Assembly: GCA_964485515.1 (NCBI GenBank)
Contig: CAZALT010000064.1
Span: 1 to 18,022, forward strand
DNA length: 18,022 bases
Source: CAZALT01 sp964485515
GTDB lineage: Bacteria; Actinomycetota; Acidimicrobiia; Acidimicrobiales; Acidimicrobilacustridaceae
Reading direction: 5' to 3'
The notes beneath the pieces were generated by a model. It was not told the DNA's origin and ran no database searches. It was given only the letters and a program-made list of their open reading frames with translations. The stretch's first letter is position 1, and every line of letters begins with the position of its first letter. Position numbers and translations under genes: made by a program. Of this stretch, positions 1-8,088 are shown in pieces.

Positions 1-32
1 CGTCACCGAGAGCTGAGACGTTCGAGTCGAAC

Positions 33-51
33 CACCGAGTCACCCTCGGTG
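33..51. other. Short hairpin at edge of heptamer tract
   Basis: CACCGAG (33-39) and CTCGGTG (45-51) are perfect 7-base inverted arms around a 5-base loop. A second CACCGAG at 4-10 could pair with any of the six CTCGGTG units, so several alternative folds are possible. It could help end transcripts leaving the reductase gene, but no T-rich tail is seen. Confidence 0.4.
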
Positions 52-114
52 CTCGGTGCTCGGTGCTCGGTGCTCGGTGCTCGGTGCTCGTTGCTCGTTG
101 CTCGTTGCGCGTTG
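45..114. repeat. Heptanucleotide tandem repeat (10 units)
   Basis: Ten head-to-tail 7-base units are visible: six CTCGGTG (45-86), three CTCGTTG (87-107) and one CGCGTTG (108-114). The tract lies just beyond the stop codon of the leftward reductase gene. Because 7 is not a multiple of 3, every frame reads the same seven-residue cycle; on the minus strand this is RAPSTEH, so any ORF through it is probably spurious. Two inverted copies of the unit (CACCGAG) lie at 4-10 and 33-39. The variants are grouped in blocks, which suggests growth by slippage. Confidence 0.9.
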
Positions 115-132
115 CCCGGCAGTCGACGTGGG

Positions 133-1047
133 TCAGACCCGCACGTGGGCGCGCCACTCCGAGAGGATGTCCGCCAGGGTCTCGTCCAAGGAGATCTGCG
201 GAATCCAGCCGGTGATCTTCTCGATCTTGGTCGCGTCCCCCCGCAGCACCGGGACATCGACGGCCCGTTGGAGCTCGGGGTCGGCCTCGAGCCGCATCGG
301 CCGGTCGGCCATGGCGATGAGCCGGTCGGCCAGCTCGCTGATGGCCAGATCGCGTCCGCTGCACACGTTGTACGCCTCACCGGGTTCGCCGCTCAGCGCC
401 AGCAGGCGGTAGGCCCGCACGACGTCGCGGACGTCGGTGAAGTCGCGGCGGGGGGTCAGGTTGCCGACGGGGACGACCTCGACGCCGTCGCGTTCGCCGA
501 GCGCGACGCGTTCGGCGAGCGCCGGCGTGACGAACTTGTTCGACTGGCCAGGCCCGAGGTGGTTGAACGCACGGACCCGCAAGACCTCGAGGCCGTAGCC
601 GAGCCAAGCCTGCGCACCGAGCTCGTCGGCGGCGATCTTGCTCACCGCGTAGGGGGTGACGGGGCGGAACGGCGACTCCTCGGTGAGGGGGAGATCGGCC
701 ATCGCGACCTTGCCGTACACGTCGGCGCTGCTGACCACGAGCACCCGCCCGACCTCGGCGGCGACCGCGGCCTGGAGCAGGTTGAGCGTGCCCTCGGCGT
801 TGACCCGGAAGGTCTCGAGCGGTTCGGCCCAGGATCCACCGACGTCGCTCCACCCGCCGAGGTGGTAGATCGCGTCCGGGCGCTCACGGGCGATGACGTC
901 GGTGAGGGCGGCTGCGTCGAGCAGGTCGGGGCCGTCGGTGCGGTCGATGCCGACCACCTGGTCGCCTTCGTCTTCGAGGTGTCGGCTCAGGTGTCGTCCG
1001 ACGAACCCTGCAGCCCCGGTGATGACGGCCTTCATGGCCGACATCAT
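133..1047 (-). CDS. rmd: GDP-6-deoxy-D-mannose reductase-like SDR (Rmd family)
   Basis: This is an extended short-chain dehydrogenase/epimerase of 304 residues, the normal family length. The NAD(P)-binding motif GAAGFVG is at residues 11-17, the active-site serines are in VVSSADVYG (S106/S107), and the catalytic pair YAVSK is Y133/K137. The motifs RAFNHLGPGQ (about 159-168) and GNLTPRRDFTDVRDVV (about 195-210) are typical of GDP-4-keto-6-deoxymannose reductases, which make GDP-D-rhamnose. Related GDP-sugar epimerases remain possible. In-frame ATGs at 1047, 1044 and 1035 compete; the sequence GGTGAGG just upstream suits 1044 best by spacing, while the 1035 start gives the cleanest N-terminus (MKAVITGA). 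It lies 81 bases downstream of the GT4 gene on the same strand, so the two are probably cotranscribed. The partner dehydratase (Gmd) is not in the window. Confidence 0.82.
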   Translation of the reverse strand: MMSAMKAVITGAAGFVGRHLSRHLEDEGDQVVGIDRTDGPDLLDAAALTDVIARERPDAIYHLGGWSDVGGSWAEPLETFRVNAEGTLNLLQAAVAAEVGRVLVVSSADVYGKVAMADLPLTEESPFRPVTPYAVSKIAADELGAQAWLGYGLEVLRVRAFNHLGPGQSNKFVTPALAERVALGERDGVEVVPVGNLTPRRDFTDVRDVVRAYRLLALSGEPGEAYNVCSGRDLAISELADRLIAMADRPMRLEADPELQRAVDVPVLRGDATKIEKITGWIPQISLDETLADILSEWRAHVRV

Positions 1048-1064
1048 GCCTCACCGCCCGAGGC
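1048..1064 (-). promoter_or_regulatory. Small hairpin covering reductase ribosome-binding site
   Basis: On the minus-strand transcript GCCTC and GAGGC pair around a 7-base loop. The right arm contains part of the GGTGAGG ribosome-binding site for the reductase gene. A 5-bp stem is weak, so any translational effect is speculative. Confidence 0.2.
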
Positions 1065-1128
1065 GCCGATAGCGTTGCGCTCGCGAACCGCGGACATCGA
1101 GCGGGTCCGGGTCGGTCGGGAGCCCAGG

Positions 1129-2346
1129 TCAGGTGCCGTCGGCGGGAGCGTCGAGCGGGGCCGGCCGCCCGGCGAGGCGGTGGTAGAGCGCGGCGAGCTG
1201 TGCTGCGGTCTGGTCCCACGGGTACCGATCGACGCGAGCGTGGCCGCGGCGCACGAGCTCGGCGGCGACCTCCGGATCGGTGAGCACGGTGCGCAACGCC
1301 CCGGCGAGGGCGTCGACATCGCCCACGTCGACGAGGAGCGCGGCGTCGCCGACGACCTCGGGCACCGCTCCCGCCCGTGTGGTCACCACCGGAGCTCCGG
1401 CCGCCATCGCCTCGAGTGGCGGAAGGCCGAAGCCCTCGTAGCGCGACGGATACGCGAGCACGGAGGCGCCACGCAGCAGATCACCTCGTTGCTGCTCGGG
1501 AACCCAGCCGATGCGGCGGATGCGGTCGGCGAAGGGCGAACGGTCGATTGCGGTCGTGAGCAGATCAGCGCCCCAGCCGTTTGGCCCGGCGACCACCAGG
1601 ACCAGGTCGGGGTCGTCGCCGGCGAGCTGGTCGAACGCTCGAACCAGAGAGGGGAGGTCCTTGCGCGGTTCGACCGTGCCGAGGGCGAGCACGTACCGGG
1701 CGGCACCGACCAGCGCCTGTCCGGCCCGGGGATCGCCCAACACGTCTCGATCCACGCCGTTGGGGATGACCACGACCCGATCGGCGGTCACACCGAGCTC
1801 TGCCACGACCTCGTCGGCCACGAACTGCGACACCGTGTGGATCCAGGCCCCCCGATCGACCGCCCGTCGGATCATGGCCGGGAACTGCAACGTGTCGGCG
1901 TTGCACAGCTCCGGGAAGCGCACGACGGTGAGGTCGTGGACGGTCACCACCTCGGGCGTTCCCGGCAGGGACGGAGGCACCACGAAGTTCGGTCCGTGGA
2001 CGACGTCGACGGGCCCGGTCCACAGCTCGATGGGTGGCCAGGCGGTGCGCCGCCACGCGGCGCGCAGCGGACGGCCCGCCATCGGCAGGTGCGCCAAGCG
2101 GACACCCGGCGGGAGCACAGTGCGCATGCGGTGCCGGCTGCGGATCGGGTAGCCGTAGGCCGTCAGGACGGTGTCGCTGCGATGGGCCAGGCGTCGCACG
2201 CTCTCCTGCACGAACCGGCCGATGCCGGTGCGTCGGTCGAGGAGGGGGGTGGCGTCGATGGCGACCCGGACGGGGCCGCCGCGTGCGGTTCGGCCTCGTT
2301 CGGCTCGGCCTCGTTCGGCTCGGCCTGGTTCGGGACTGGTCGGCAC
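1129..2346 (-). CDS. Glycosyltransferase family 4 protein
   Basis: This is a retaining GT-B glycosyltransferase. With the chosen start it has 405 residues. The N-terminal half begins with the beta strand VRVAIDATPLL (about residue 26) followed by TGIGR. The C-terminal half holds the family marks: NGVD (about 196), GTVEPRKDL (about 223-231, with the donor-phosphate R/K) and YEGFGLPPLEAMAAG (about 303-317), which contains the E-x7-E pair. It probably transfers a nucleotide sugar to a cell-surface glycan; donor and acceptor cannot be read. It lies upstream of the reductase gene on the same strand, so a GDP-deoxyhexose donor is a reasonable guess. The start is uncertain: the frame stays open to 2580, there is an ATG at 2433, and GTG codons lie at 2355 and 2346, none with a clear ribosome-binding site. 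I chose 2346 because upstream codons lose the strong G/C third-position bias; the repeat-encoded leader is also poor in it. Confidence 0.82.
   Translation of the reverse strand: MPTSPEPGRAERGRAERGRTARGGPVRVAIDATPLLDRRTGIGRFVQESVRRLAHRSDTVLTAYGYPIRSRHRMRTVLPPGVRLAHLPMAGRPLRAAWRRTAWPPIELWTGPVDVVHGPNFVVPPSLPGTPEVVTVHDLTVVRFPELCNADTLQFPAMIRRAVDRGAWIHTVSQFVADEVVAELGVTADRVVVIPNGVDRDVLGDPRAGQALVGAARYVLALGTVEPRKDLPSLVRAFDQLAGDDPDLVLVVAGPNGWGADLLTTAIDRSPFADRIRRIGWVPEQQRGDLLRGASVLAYPSRYEGFGLPPLEAMAAGAPVVTTRAGAVPEVVGDAALLVDVGDVDALAGALRTVLTDPEVAAELVRRGHARVDRYPWDQTAAQLAALYHRLAGRPAPLDAPADGT
2286..2335. repeat. 15-bp direct repeat in the GT4 leader
   Basis: Two perfect copies of TCGTTCGGCTCGGCC (2296-2310 and 2311-2325) are flanked by degenerate partial copies on both sides. 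Read leftward they would give a five-residue AERGR repeat in the N-terminal tail of the GT4 protein. The codons there are rich in A at the third position, unlike the rest of the gene. Confidence 0.75.
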
Positions 2347-2358
2347 CGTGGCCACGGT
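2345..2358. promoter_or_regulatory. 14-bp perfect palindrome at GT4 start
   Basis: ACCGTGGCCACGGT is its own reverse complement. It carries the GTG at 2355 and overlaps the GTG at 2346, the two candidate GT4 starts. It lies between the divergent GT4 and GT2 genes, so it could be an operator; chance is not excluded in such GC-rich DNA. Confidence 0.25.
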
Positions 2359-2473
2359 AGTTGTCGCCGGGATTGCGCTCGGGTCGACCTCGTCTGGCCG
2401 GTCCGGTGCCCTCGCCCTGTGGCCTCGGCCCATCGACCGCGGGCGGTCGCCGGGCCGATAGGGTCCCTGGGTC

Positions 2474-5400
2474 GTGAGTGTTCCCGACCCACCCCCCACG
2501 GGCCCCAACTCGTCGCCCGATCCGACCGTGACCTCCGAGCAGCCCATCGTGGCGCCCCCGGTGGTGATGGTCGTGGTCACCCACGATCCCGGACCCTGGT
2601 TCGAGGAGACCCTCGCCAGCCTCCGCGCGCAGACCTACGCCAACGCCTCGGTGCTCGTCATCGACGCCGCGAGCGCCCTCAACCCCAAGGATCGGATCGC
2701 GGCGGTGTTCCCGGACGCCCACCTGCGTCGTCTCGACGGCAATCCGGGTTTCGGCGCGGCGTGCAACACGGTGCTCGGATCGGTCGAGGGTGCCGCCTTC
2801 TTCCTCTTCTGCCACGACGACATCGCGCTCGCTCCCGATGCCGTGCAGCTGCTCGTCGAGGAGGCGTTCCGGTCGAACGCCGCCATCGTGGGGCCCAAGC
2901 TCGTCGACTGGGACGACCCCCGACGACTGCTGCAGGTCGGCATGTCGACCGACAAGACAGGCGCACCGTCACCGCTGGTCGACCGGGCAGAGATGGACCA
3001 GGAGCAGCACGATGGCGTGCGCGACGTGGTCTACATCCCGGGTGGAGTGACCCTGGTCCGCGCCGACCTGTTCACCGCGCTCGGCGGCTTCGACGACGGC
3101 ATCGACTTCCACGGCGACGACCTCGACCTCTGCTGGCGCGCCCACGTGGCGGGCGCCCGGGTCGTCGTCGTGCCGTCTGCGGTGGCGCGCCACCTCGAGG
3201 CACTGGGCGAGCGGCGTCCCTTCGACGATCGGCGTCGCCTCCAGATGCGTCACCGCCTGCGCACGATGCGCGTGTGCTCCACGCGCTGGACCCGCATGCG
3301 GGTCACCCCCCAAGACTTCATCCTCGCGCTCGTCGAGGCGGTCTACGCCCTCGTGCTCGGTCGCACCCACCACGCGCGCGACGTCGTCGCAGCCTGGACG
3401 TGGAACGTGCGGCGCCGCTCCGAGATCTCCGGTCGACGCAAAGCGCTCGCTCCTCTCCGCCAGGTGCCCGACAGCGAGATCCGGTCGTTGCAGGTGCGCG
3501 GAAGTGCCCGGTTCTCGGCGTTCCTGCGGGGCCAGATCGGCTCGAGCGACGACCGCCTGGCTGCGGTCAGCGGCTCGGGCCGCACGCTGGCCCAGTCGCT
3601 TCGGTCCTCGAAGGCGCGAACCGCGCTGGTCGCCTGGCTCATCGTCTTGGCGGTGCTCGCCATCGGCAGCCGCGACTTGATCTTCGGGCGTCTCCCGGCC
3701 GTGGGCGACCTGCCGCTCTTCGGTTCCAGCGCGACTGCGCTCATCGCGGAGTGGGCCAGCGGGTACCGGTCCGTGGGCATGGGGGCCGAGACGCCCAACC
3801 CGACCGGCATCGGGTTCTTGGGGTTCCTCGGCCTCGCGTTCCTCGGAGCGATGGACCTGCTCCGCAAGGTGCTCGTGCTCGGCATGGTCCCGCTGGGCAT
3901 GGCCGGGATGTGGCGCTTCGCGAAGCCGATCGGCTCTCGTCGGTCGCGCATCGTGGCCCTGGTCGTGTACGCCGCCGTCCCCGTGGCCTTCAACGCCCTC
4001 GCGGGCGGGCAGTGGGGTGGTCTGGTGCTCTACGGGCTCACCCCGTGGATCCTGAGCCAGATGGCGAAGGCATCCCGTCTCGCTCCCTTCGGCGAGCTCG
4101 GCGGCGTGGCCGGGCCCGGGGTCGCCGACCGCCCGCTCGTGCAGCGGGTCGTGGTGGTCGGTGCGCTCACCGCCTTCGGAGCGATGCTCTTCCCCGTCAC
4201 CATCGTCCTCGTGCTGGCCATCGCCGCCGTGTTCGTGCTCGGCGGTCTGCTGTGCGGTCAGGTCGGGGGGGCAGGCCGGGTGCTGATCGTCGGGCTCGGC
4301 GGATCGGTGGTCGCCGTCGTGCTCCACCTGCCCTGGAGCCTCACCTTCGTGAGCGGTGACTGGGCCACCTTCGCCGGGGTGACCTCGGCCGCGGTTCAGC
4401 CCCTCGACCTCGGCGCCGTCCTGCGCTTCGAGACCGGGCCGATGGGCTCAGGCGTGCTCGGGTACCTGTTCCTCGTCACCGCGTTGCTCGCCCTCGTGAT
4501 CGGACGGTCGTGGCGGGTGGGTTGGGCCGTGCGGGGTTGGACCTTCGCCATCATGGGCATGGCGGTGGTGTGGGCGTCGTCGCAGGGTTGGATCCCGCCG
4601 AACGCGCCGTCGCCCGAGCTCCTCCTCGCCCCGGCGGCTGCGGGCCTGGCGCTGTCGGCTGCGATGGGCATGGCCGCCTTCGAGGTCGACCTGCCCGACT
4701 ACCACTTCGGGTGGCGTCAGATCGTCTCGATCGTGGCGGGCGTCGCGCTCGTCGGCGCGGTGCTGCCGGTCCTCGGCGCGTCGGTCGACGGGCGGTGGGC
4801 CATGCCCGAGGGCGACTACCGCCAAGCGTTGTCGTTCACCGACCAGGAAGGGTCCACCGTTGCGTTTCGGGTCCTGTGGGTGGGCGACGCGTCGGTGCTG
4901 CCGCTCGCCGGATGGGAGCTCGATGCCCCAGAGCTGTCCGCGACCGACGACGCCAACTTCGCCTACGCCACCTCGGACGACGGCGGTCCGATGGTGACCG
5001 ACCGATGGGCAGGAGTGCCCGGTGACGGCACCGAGCAGCTCGGTCAGGCCATCCGAGATGCCTCCTCGGGGGGCACCACGCGGCTCGGCGCCCTGCTTGC
5101 CCCCATGGGCGTGCGCTACGTCGTGGTGCCGCTCGGCCCCGCTCCGGAGCCCTACAGCGAGCCGGCCTACGACGCGTCGACGCTGCTGACGGTCCTCCAG
5201 TCCCAGCTCGACCTGTCGGCGGTCACGGCGGCGGGTGTGAAGGTCTTCAAGAACGATGCGTGGGGACCGACTCGGGCGCAGCTCCCACCGGGCACCGAGG
5301 TGCCTGCCGGCGGCGACCGCTTGTCCGAGCGGGTCTTCCCCGCCGTGGAGGGGGCCCCGGTCGCGTTGGCCGATCGCGACGGCTACCAGGACTTCAGCGG

Positions 5401-5740
5401 TGAGGTGGAACCCGGTGTCGTCTACCTCGCCGAGGCGGGCTCGGAGCACTGGCGCCTCGTGGTGGACGGGCAGGCCTCACCCACGCGGCTCGACGCGCTC
5501 GGGTGGGCCAACGCCTTCACCGACGTGGGGTCCGGGTCGGCGACGCTGCGCTTCGAGACGCCGCTCGTGCGCTACCTCCTGGTCCTGGGGCAGCTGGTGG
5601 TGTGGATGATCGCCGCCGCCTACCTCTTCCGCGTCCGTGCCGCCCGGGCCGAGGAGCATCCCCCCAAGCGACCTCGACCTGCCCACACGAGGGACGGCCG
5701 CCGACGGTCGCTCGCCGGCCGAAAGGCGGGTGAGTCGTGA
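2474..5740 (+). CDS. GT2 glycosyltransferase fused to large membrane domain
   Basis: This protein has 1088 residues in two parts. Residues about 28-270 are a GT2 (GT-A fold) domain. It opens with VVMVVVTHDPGPWFEETLASL, the aspartates binding nucleotide-sugar and metal are in HDD (114-116), and the acceptor-side motif is GDDLDLCWR (214-222). From about residue 383 the chain is a polytopic membrane region with many hydrophobic helices (AWLIVLAVLAIG, then several between about 445 and 770). The stretch GSRDLIFGRLP to about 540 recalls large GT-C type arabinofuranosyltransferases, but I cannot prove that homology. A soluble, probably extracytoplasmic part (about 780-1030) precedes one last helix (about 1042-1062) and a basic tail. 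The start is GTG at 2474, divergent from the GT4 gene. The stop overlaps the next GTG by four bases, so it is translationally coupled to the DUF5719 gene. The likely role is building or exporting a cell-wall glycan. Confidence 0.88.
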   Translation: MSVPDPPPTGPNSSPDPTVTSEQPIVAPPVVMVVVTHDPGPWFEETLASLRAQTYANASVLVIDAASALNPKDRIAAVFPDAHLRRLDGNPGFGAACNTVLGSVEGAAFFLFCHDDIALAPDAVQLLVEEAFRSNAAIVGPKLVDWDDPRRLLQVGMSTDKTGAPSPLVDRAEMDQEQHDGVRDVVYIPGGVTLVRADLFTALGGFDDGIDFHGDDLDLCWRAHVAGARVVVVPSAVARHLEALGERRPFDDRRRLQMRHRLRTMRVCSTRWTRMRVTPQDFILALVEAVYALVLGRTHHARDVVAAWTWNVRRRSEISGRRKALAPLRQVPDSEIRSLQVRGSARFSAFLRGQIGSSDDRLAAVSGSGRTLAQSLRSSKARTALVAWLIVLAVLAIGSRDLIFGRLPAVGDLPLFGSSATALIAEWASGYRSVGMGAETPNPTGIGFLGFLGLAFLGAMDLLRKVLVLGMVPLGMAGMWRFAKPIGSRRSRIVALVVYAAVPVAFNALAGGQWGGLVLYGLTPWILSQMAKASRLAPFGELGGVAGPGVADRPLVQRVVVVGALTAFGAMLFPVTIVLVLAIAAVFVLGGLLCGQVGGAGRVLIVGLGGSVVAVVLHLPWSLTFVSGDWATFAGVTSAAVQPLDLGAVLRFETGPMGSGVLGYLFLVTALLALVIGRSWRVGWAVRGWTFAIMGMAVVWASSQGWIPPNAPSPELLLAPAAAGLALSAAMGMAAFEVDLPDYHFGWRQIVSIVAGVALVGAVLPVLGASVDGRWAMPEGDYRQALSFTDQEGSTVAFRVLWVGDASVLPLAGWELDAPELSATDDANFAYATSDDGGPMVTDRWAGVPGDGTEQLGQAIRDASSGGTTRLGALLAPMGVRYVVVPLGPAPEPYSEPAYDASTLLTVLQSQLDLSAVTAAGVKVFKNDAWGPTRAQLPPGTEVPAGGDRLSERVFPAVEGAPVALADRDGYQDFSGEVEPGVVYLAEAGSEHWRLVVDGQASPTRLDALGWANAFTDVGSGSATLRFETPLVRYLLVLGQLVVWMIAAAYLFRVRAARAEEHPPKRPRPAHTRDGRRRSLAGRKAGES

Positions 5741-7557
5741 GCCGCCGATCCGAACGCCGAGAGATCGACAAGGCGGCGCGCGCCGCGGCACGCGACAAGC
5801 CGGCCGACGCCGTCGTGCCCGGCTCGTCGGGTGGCTCGTCGGGCAGGGCCCCGGCAAGCTCGTCGGGTACGACCCTCGCTCCTCGTGCCACCCGGACGGG
5901 GAGAGGCGAGCAGCGTGCCGACGACGCCGGCATGCGTGTGTGGCGCTGGCCGGTGCTGGTCCTCATCCCGGTCCTCCTCCTCGCCGCGGTGTTCGTCGAC
6001 CAACAGGTCGAGCCCGCCGACGACGAGCTCACCACGGCGCCGGCCGCCGCGCCCCTGCTCCCGGTCGTCGCCGATCCGTCGGCTCCCGGCTCCACCTGGT
6101 ACTGCGCCGCCGGCACCGCCACCGGCACCGGTGCCGCGCCCGCGGACGACGACAACGATGCGAGCGACGACGCGCTCGCCCCTGGAGCGGCCGAGCAGAC
6201 GCTGCTCATCACAAACGCGTCCGACGCCGACCGCCAGGGCGCCGTCACGGTCTTCGCCGAGGGACCTGACAACGCTCCGGTCACCGCCCCGCTGCAGGTG
6301 CCGGCCAGGAGCCGGCAGGTGGTGCGGGTCAGCGACATCGTCACCGCGGCGCACGCCGCTGCTCTCGTCGAGGTCGACGGGGGAGGGGTCACCGTCCAGC
6401 ACCGCCTGGTCGGTCCCGCAGGCCGATCGATCAGCATGTGCGCCACGGCACCGTCGGATTCGTGGGTGTTCCCCGTGGGGACCACCCGTCCCGGCGCGAC
6501 CCTCACGCTGACCCTCTTCAACCCGTTCCCCGGCGAGGCGGTCGTCGACATCACGGCGCTGTCCGACGACGGAACCCGCGAACCCGAGGCCTACCAGGGA
6601 CTCGTGGTCCCCGCCCAGGGCCTGGTCACCCTGGCCATCGATCAGGTCATCACCCTGCGGTCCACGGTCACCACCGTGGTGCAGGCCCGTTCGGGTCGGG
6701 TCATCGGCGAGCTCGTGCAGACGAGCGACGGGTCGATCGTGGCCGACGACGAGGGTGAGCCCGACCAGGCCTATCTCCCCACCGTCGCGGCTGGCCTCAC
6801 GGCCATGCTCGGTGCCCCCGGGCCGGCATCGGCCTGGGTCTATCCCAACGGTGCGACCGCGGACGGCTTCGCCGAGCGCTTCGTGGTGTACAACCCGGGC
6901 GAGGAGATCGCCGAGGTCGAGGTGCAGGTCATCCTCGACGACCCGGCGACCAACGGCGTCGCAGAACCGTTCCAGGTGTCGATCGAACCGGGGAGCTTCC
7001 GGGCCGTGCAGCTCTACGACGAGGCCGACACCCGCGTCCCGGGGGGCGTCGGCCATTCGGTGGTGGTGCGATCCACCAACGACGTGCCCGTGGTTTCCGC
7101 TCGAGCCATCTGGAGCAGAGCGACCGAGGACCCGACCGGCCTCTCGTTCACGCTCGGTTCTCCGGTCATCGCGACGCGCTGGTCCAGCGCGACCGCCGGC
7201 CTCGAGGCGCAGACCGCGGCGTCGCTCACGATCTTCAACCCGTCGCCCGACACCCCGGCTACCGCCACCGTGCGGGTGGTGGGATCAGGTCGGGACGAGC
7301 CCATAGGTGACGCAGGCACCGTCACGATCGGGCCGAACGAGCGACGGGTCATCGCGGTGCCTGTCGATTCCTGGGGAGTTCCCGGATCGGCCATCGCGGT
7401 GGTGGCCGACCACCCGGTCGTCACCGAGATCCACTATCGGCTCGGCGACGACGGACTGGGTCTGTCGTTCTTCGTCCTGGCGCCGCAGGCCGGGACGGCC
7501 TCGCGGGTGCCGTCGGACACCGGCATCCTGTCGACCGAAGTGCTGCTGGGCAACTGA
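5737..7557 (+). CDS. Membrane-anchored DUF5719 family protein
   Basis: This protein has 606 residues. The start GTG overlaps the preceding stop (GTGA) and follows a GGCGGG-type ribosome-binding site. A charged and serine/glycine-rich cytoplasmic tail (1-66) leads into one transmembrane helix (about 69-88, WRWPVLVLIPVLLLAAVFV). The rest is predicted outside the membrane. Just after an acidic linker comes STWYCAAG (119-126), a mark I associate with DUF5719. The remainder is a run of beta-rich segments, with TLTLFNPFPGEA, FVVYNPGEEIAEV and SLTIFNPSPDTPA as three repeated strand-and-turn motifs, which suggests tandem immunoglobulin-like folds. DUF5719 proteins accompany this kind of large glycosyltransferase in actinomycetes; their function is unknown. 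Coupling to the glycosyltransferase suggests an extracytoplasmic partner in glycan assembly. An internal ATG (residue 66) is a less likely alternative start. Confidence 0.85.
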   Translation: MSRRSERREIDKAARAAARDKPADAVVPGSSGGSSGRAPASSSGTTLAPRATRTGRGEQRADDAGMRVWRWPVLVLIPVLLLAAVFVDQQVEPADDELTTAPAAAPLLPVVADPSAPGSTWYCAAGTATGTGAAPADDDNDASDDALAPGAAEQTLLITNASDADRQGAVTVFAEGPDNAPVTAPLQVPARSRQVVRVSDIVTAAHAAALVEVDGGGVTVQHRLVGPAGRSISMCATAPSDSWVFPVGTTRPGATLTLTLFNPFPGEAVVDITALSDDGTREPEAYQGLVVPAQGLVTLAIDQVITLRSTVTTVVQARSGRVIGELVQTSDGSIVADDEGEPDQAYLPTVAAGLTAMLGAPGPASAWVYPNGATADGFAERFVVYNPGEEIAEVEVQVILDDPATNGVAEPFQVSIEPGSFRAVQLYDEADTRVPGGVGHSVVVRSTNDVPVVSARAIWSRATEDPTGLSFTLGSPVIATRWSSATAGLEAQTAASLTIFNPSPDTPATATVRVVGSGRDEPIGDAGTVTIGPNERRVIAVPVDSWGVPGSAIAVVADHPVVTEIHYRLGDDGLGLSFFVLAPQAGTASRVPSDTGILSTEVLLGN

Positions 7558-7559
7558 GC

Positions 7560-7618
7560 GGTCCACCCCGTCGGAGCGATCGCCGATCTGGTCATCGGTG
7601 AGTTGGACGGCGTGGACC
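7560..7618 (+). other. Nested stem-loop between DUF5719 and thioredoxin-like genes
   Basis: The outer arms 7560-7572 (GGTCCACCCCGTC) and 7606-7618 (GACGGCGTGGACC) pair over 13 positions with a single mismatch. Inside, 7580-7587 (TCGCCGAT) pairs with 7594-7601 (ATCGGTGA) with one G-U pair and a 6-base loop. The element starts three bases after the DUF5719 stop and ends 24 bases before the next ATG. There is no T-rich tail, so a classical intrinsic terminator is unlikely; an attenuator, processing site or mRNA-stability element is possible. Confidence 0.5.
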
Positions 7619-7642
7619 ATCCGGTGGTGAGGTGTTGGGCTG

Positions 7643-8062
7643 ATGGAACGTGTCGTCATCGCCCTCGTCCTGGTCGCGATCGCCGTGGTCGTGGCCGTGG
7701 TCGTGCAGCGGCGACGGCCGCAGCCGCAACGTCCCCCGTCGTTCAACGTGCCGACCCGCCTCGAGCGCGCCGACTTCGTTCGTCCCGAAGCACCGTGGCT
7801 CGTCGCGGCCTTCGTGTCGCTCACGTGCGACACGTGCGCGGGCGTGCTCGAGCGGGTGCGTCCGCTGGCCAGCGACGACGTGGCGGTCGACGAGGTCGAG
7901 GTGAAGGCGAAGGCCGACCTCCACGAGCGCTACGGCGTCGACGCCGTACCACTCGTCGTCGTGGCCGATCGTTCGGGTGCGGTCCGCCATCACGTGTTCG
8001 GCCCGGTCACCGCCGCCGACCTGTGGGCGTCGATCGCCGAGCTCCGCGACGCCGAGCCCTGA
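7643..8062 (+). CDS. Membrane-anchored thioredoxin-fold protein
   Basis: This protein has 139 residues. An N-terminal helix (about 4-21, VVIALVLVAIAVVVAVVV) ends in an RRR stop-transfer stretch, so the orientation of the soluble domain is not certain. The thioredoxin-like part carries a CxxC pair at C62 and C65 (TCDTC) and the cis-proline region VDAVPLVVV (P103). CDTC differs from the thioredoxin CGPC, so it may be a disulfide reductase or isomerase with its own specificity, or a thiol-dependent delivery factor. It lies 85 bases after the DUF5719 gene on the same strand, with a folded element between, and has a GGTGAGG-like ribosome-binding site. It could keep cysteines of envelope proteins, such as the neighbouring WYCAAG cysteine, in the right redox state; this is inference. 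Confidence 0.78.
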   Translation: MERVVIALVLVAIAVVVAVVVQRRRPQPQRPPSFNVPTRLERADFVRPEAPWLVAAFVSLTCDTCAGVLERVRPLASDDVAVDEVEVKAKADLHERYGVDAVPLVVVADRSGAVRHHVFGPVTAADLWASIAELRDAEP

Positions 8063-8088
8063 CCGCTGACGGGCGTCGATCGAGTGCT

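Noticed and set aside
45..114. CRISPR array
   Set aside because: The units are 7 bases, contiguous and without spacers.
56..412. Proteins made of repeated RAPSTEH-like or LGARCSV-like heptapeptides
   Set aside because: They arise only because a 7-base repeat is open in every frame; nothing supports translation.
49..4359. Very long plus-strand open frame (1436 codons)
   Set aside because: It runs antisense to the reductase and GT4 genes and out of frame with the GT2 gene; it has no family motif and an arginine/glycine/proline-rich composition. It is a by-product of high GC.
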